From assembly GCA_013911625.1 (NCBI GenBank), contig JACESW010000067.1, forward strand, positions 1 to 7,001: a stretch of 7,001 bases of DNA, given 5' to 3'. Made by a program: the position numbers and the translations under genes. Origin of the DNA: Cryomorphaceae bacterium. GTDB taxonomy: Bacteria; Bacteroidota; Bacteroidia; Flavobacteriales; Schleiferiaceae. This document shows, piece by piece, positions 4,526 to 7,001 of this stretch (position 1 is its first letter; each line of letters begins with the position of its first letter). The notes beneath the pieces were generated by a model. That model saw only the letters and a list, made by a program, of their open reading frames with translations, was not told the DNA's origin and did no database searches.

Positions 4526-7001
4526 CTAGCCAATGACAATATTGATAATACGGCCAGGCACGACAATCATCTTACGGACCTGCTTGTCGCCGATCTGAGT
4601 TGCTGTACGCTCGTCGGCCATCACAGCTTTCTCGATATCATCTTTGCTCATGTCTAGTGGCAGTTCCAATTGGAATCGAACCTTACCATTAAATGAAACA
4701 GGGTAGTTCTTGCTGCTCTCTACCAAGTAGCTTTCATTGTGCGTTGGATACTCGCTGTGCGTTACTGAACCTTCTCCGCCCAACAGTTCCCACAATTCTT
4801 CTGCAAGGTGTGGGGCAAACGGTGAGATCAGGCGAACGATCGGCTCCAGCACTTCGCGGTTATTGGCCTTCAAATCTGTCAATTCGTTGGTCGCAATCAT
4901 AAATGCGCTGACCGAAGTGTTGAAACTGAAGTTCTCAATGTCTTCGTTCACTTTCTTGATGCATGCATGCGCTGCTTTCAAGGCCTTTTTATCGGCTGGT
5001 GCATCACTTACGTTAAACGATCCTCCTTGGTGGAAGAGCTTCCAGAATTTACGTTGGAAACCGGCCACACCAGAAAGACCTTGAGTGTTCCACGGCTTGC
5101 TTTGCTCTAACGGACCTAAGAACATCTCGTACATGCGCAATACATCGGCACCATATTTCTCTACGATATCGTCAGGGTTGGTCACATTGAATTTGGACTT
5201 TGACATCTTCTCCACCTCGCGGCTACAGATGTACTTGCCATCTTCCAGTATGAATTTGGCATCCTTGTATTCTTCGCGCCAACGCTTAAATGCTTCCACA
5301 TCCAGCTCGTCTCCTTGCAACAAGCTTACGTCTGCATGAATGGCCTGCGTTTCATGGTCGCCCTTAAGTCCAGCACTTACAAAGGTGTTGGTCCCGTTAA
5401 TTCTATGAACGAAGGCACTGATGCCTTGAATCATCCCTTGATTGATCAGTTTCTTAAACGGCTCGTCAAAGGGGATGAAGCCCATGTCGAATAGGAATTT
5501 CGTCCAGAAGCGCGAGTAGAGTAGGTGTCCTGTAGCATGCTCAGAACCCCCAACATATAGATCGACCTGGTTCCAATACTCCGTGGTTGAGTTCCCAGCA
5601 AATTCTTCGTTGTTGTGTGCGTCCATGTAACGCAAGAAGTACCACGATGAACCAGCCCAGCCCGGCATCGTCGTCGTCTCTAAAGGATGTCCGTTGTAGG
5701 TCCAACCGTTGGCGCGTGCGAGCGGCGGCTCACCGTCTTCTGTAGGTAAGTAGGCATCAACCTCTGGTAAGGTCAAAGGCAAATCTTCGAGCGGCATCGT
5801 CTTGGCAATACCGTTCTCATAGTACACCGGAATAGGCTCTCCCCAGTAGCGCTGACGTCCAAAGATGGCATCGCGGAGTTTGTATTGGGTGGCTCCTTTT
5901 CCGTAGCCAATTCCTTCCAAGTGCTCAATCATTTTCGCCTTGGCGTCCATGCATTCCATGCCATTGAGGAAATCGGAATTGACCATTTTCCCTTCCTTGG
6001 CTTCAAACGCTTCCACGCTCAAATCGCCACCGGCTACAACCTCTACAATCTCAAGATCAAAGTGTTTGGCGAAGGCATAATCACGACTGTCGTGACCAGG
6101 AACGGCCATTACTGCACCTGTCCCATAGCTCGCTAATACATAATCGCCGATCCAAATAGGCACCTTAGCACCGCTAATCGGATGCACGGCATAGGCACCG
6201 GTAAAACAACCACTGATGGTTTTTGTATCCGCCATACGGTCGCGTTCGCTGCGCGCTGCAGCCTTGGCTTGGTAGGCTTCTACGGCCTCCCGCTGGTCGG
6301 CCGTGGTAATTTTTTGAACCAATTCATGCTCTGGCGCCAAAGTCACAAACATGGCACCGAATAAGGTGTCTGGACGCGTAGAGAAGACCTCGATCTGTCC
6401 CTCGTGCCCATCAATATCAAAGAAGATGGCAGCACCCACAGATTTTCCTATCCAGTTGCGCTGCGTCTCTTTAAGTGACGTACTCCAATCAATGCGGTTC
6501 AATCCTTCGAGCAGACGATCTGCGAAGGCGGTGATGCGCATCGACCATTGCATCATTTTTTTCTGTAGTACAGGATGACCGCCACGCTCACTCAAGCCGT
6601 CTTTCACCTCGTCGTTCGCCAATACGGTGCCCAGGGCAGGACACCAGTTCACGTTGCTTTCGCTGCGGTAGGCCAATCGGTAATTCAATAAAGCTTCTGC
6701 TTGTGCCGCTTCGTTCATTGCTGACCATTCTGCGGCACTGAAGTTTAATTCTTCAGTTTGTGCGGCGTTCAAACCTTTGGTACCGCGAGTAGCAAAATGA
6801 GCTACAAGCGTGTCAATATGACGGCTCTTGCCCTCATTGTAATCGTACCACGCATCGAAGAGTTGAATGAATATCCACTGCGTCCATTTGTAGTACGAAG
6901 GATCTGTGGTTTTGAATTCACGCGACCAGTCCAAGCCGAAACCAATATTATCGAGCTGTTGGCGGTAGCGTGCGGTATTTATTTCTGTCGTTTTCTCAGG
7001 G
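4526..7001 (-). CDS. leuS: Leucyl-tRNA synthetase (N-terminus outside window)
   Basis: This class I aminoacyl-tRNA synthetase charges tRNA-Leu with leucine in the cytoplasm. The window holds 824 codons and the TAG stop at 4528-4526. The frame continues upstream of the TTG at 6934 through EINTARYRQQLDNIGFGLD to the window edge. That TTG is therefore an internal Leu codon, and about 100 N-terminal residues with the HIGH-type signature are missing. Visible parts in order, numbered from the first full codon: DPSYYKWTQWIF; the CP1 editing domain with its Thr-rich motif STRPDTLFG (about 207-215) and the conserved Asp pair in PGHDSRDYAFA (304 and 307); GRQRYWGEPIPVYY; SSWYFLRYMD; GGSEHATGHLLYSRFW; KMSKS at 598-602 (5195-5209); then the anticodon-binding helical domain and a C-terminal tail ending IINIVIG. 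Both editing and activation motifs are intact. It converges on the M23 gene across a shared terminator. Confidence 0.97.
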   Translation of the reverse strand, partial: PEKTTEINTARYRQQLDNIGFGLDWSREFKTTDPSYYKWTQWIFIQLFDAWYDYNEGKSRHIDTLVAHFATRGTKGLNAAQTEELNFSAAEWSAMNEAAQAEALLNYRLAYRSESNVNWCPALGTVLANDEVKDGLSERGGHPVLQKKMMQWSMRITAFADRLLEGLNRIDWSTSLKETQRNWIGKSVGAAIFFDIDGHEGQIEVFSTRPDTLFGAMFVTLAPEHELVQKITTADQREAVEAYQAKAAARSERDRMADTKTISGCFTGAYAVHPISGAKVPIWIGDYVLASYGTGAVMAVPGHDSRDYAFAKHFDLEIVEVVAGGDLSVEAFEAKEGKMVNSDFLNGMECMDAKAKMIEHLEGIGYGKGATQYKLRDAIFGRQRYWGEPIPVYYENGIAKTMPLEDLPLTLPEVDAYLPTEDGEPPLARANGWTYNGHPLETTTMPGWAGSSWYFLRYMDAHNNEEFAGNSTTEYWNQVDLYVGGSEHATGHLLYSRFWTKFLFDMGFIPFDEPFKKLINQGMIQGISAFVHRINGTNTFVSAGLKGDHETQAIHADVSLLQGDELDVEAFKRWREEYKDAKFILEDGKYICSREVEKMSKSKFNVTNPDDIVEKYGADVLRMYEMFLGPLEQSKPWNTQGLSGVAGFQRKFWKLFHQGGSFNVSDAPADKKALKAAHACIKKVNEDIENFSFNTSVSAFMIATNELTDLKANNREVLEPIVRLISPFAPHLAEELWELLGGEGSVTHSEYPTHNESYLVESSKNYPVSFNGKVRFQLELPLDMSKDDIEKAVMADERTATQIGDKQVRKMIVVPGRIINIVIG

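Noticed and set aside
4737..5084. A 115-codon open frame on the plus strand.
   Set aside because: It lies wholly antisense to well-conserved leuS coding sequence, has no promoter or recognisable family, and is Ser/Pro-rich, as expected for a shadow frame.
6932..6934. TTG as the start of leuS, giving an 802-residue protein.
   Set aside because: The frame is open to the window edge and the upstream codons encode conserved LeuRS sequence (ARYRQQLDNIGFGLDWSREF), so the TTG is an internal Leu codon and the gene is cut by the window.

Overview
This window looks like chromosomal DNA of a Bacteroidota member, probably a marine or freshwater Flavobacteriales-type lineage. Three things suggest this. 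Two promoters carry a perfect Bacteroidota -7 box (TAnnTTTG). The start codons have A-rich leaders without a clear Shine-Dalgarno. The tryptophan dioxygenase, LeuRS and M23 protein all read like Bacteroidota family versions. No mobile element, CRISPR array, tRNA or rRNA was seen, and the gene content is core rather than accessory.

Layout. At the left edge (1-230, minus strand) is the N-terminal part of a lipoprotein whose coding sequence runs off the window. A 201-bp divergent intergenic region follows. It holds the promoter of a two-component system and an array of short GTTAA-type direct repeats at an 11-bp period. The plus strand then carries an OmpR/PhoB-family response regulator (432-1124) overlapping by one base with a PhoR-like sensor kinase (1124-2143). 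A new promoter at 2170-2200 starts a second unit: tryptophan 2,3-dioxygenase (start best placed at ATG 2225, not the TTG at 2198) and, six bases after its stop, a membrane-anchored M23 peptidase-like protein (3197-4429). A strong symmetrical terminator (4456-4485) separates this unit from the convergent leuS gene (minus strand, 4526 to beyond 7001), whose N-terminus lies outside the window.

How it may work together. The response regulator and kinase form a complete His-Asp phosphorelay. The phased repeats between the regulator and the divergent lipoprotein gene have the geometry bound by tandem OmpR/PhoB-family dimers, and the repeat strand points toward the lipoprotein gene. The simplest model is that this regulator controls the lipoprotein and perhaps itself. 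This is an inference; the phosphate assignment is by family resemblance only. The dioxygenase opens the kynurenine route of tryptophan breakdown. The M23 protein acts at the cell envelope and has Cys where the last zinc-ligand His is normally found. LeuS is housekeeping.

I found no clear new system. The most interesting item is the 11-bp phased repeat array, followed by the M23 metal-site substitution and the promoter that overlaps the apparent TTG start of the dioxygenase gene.
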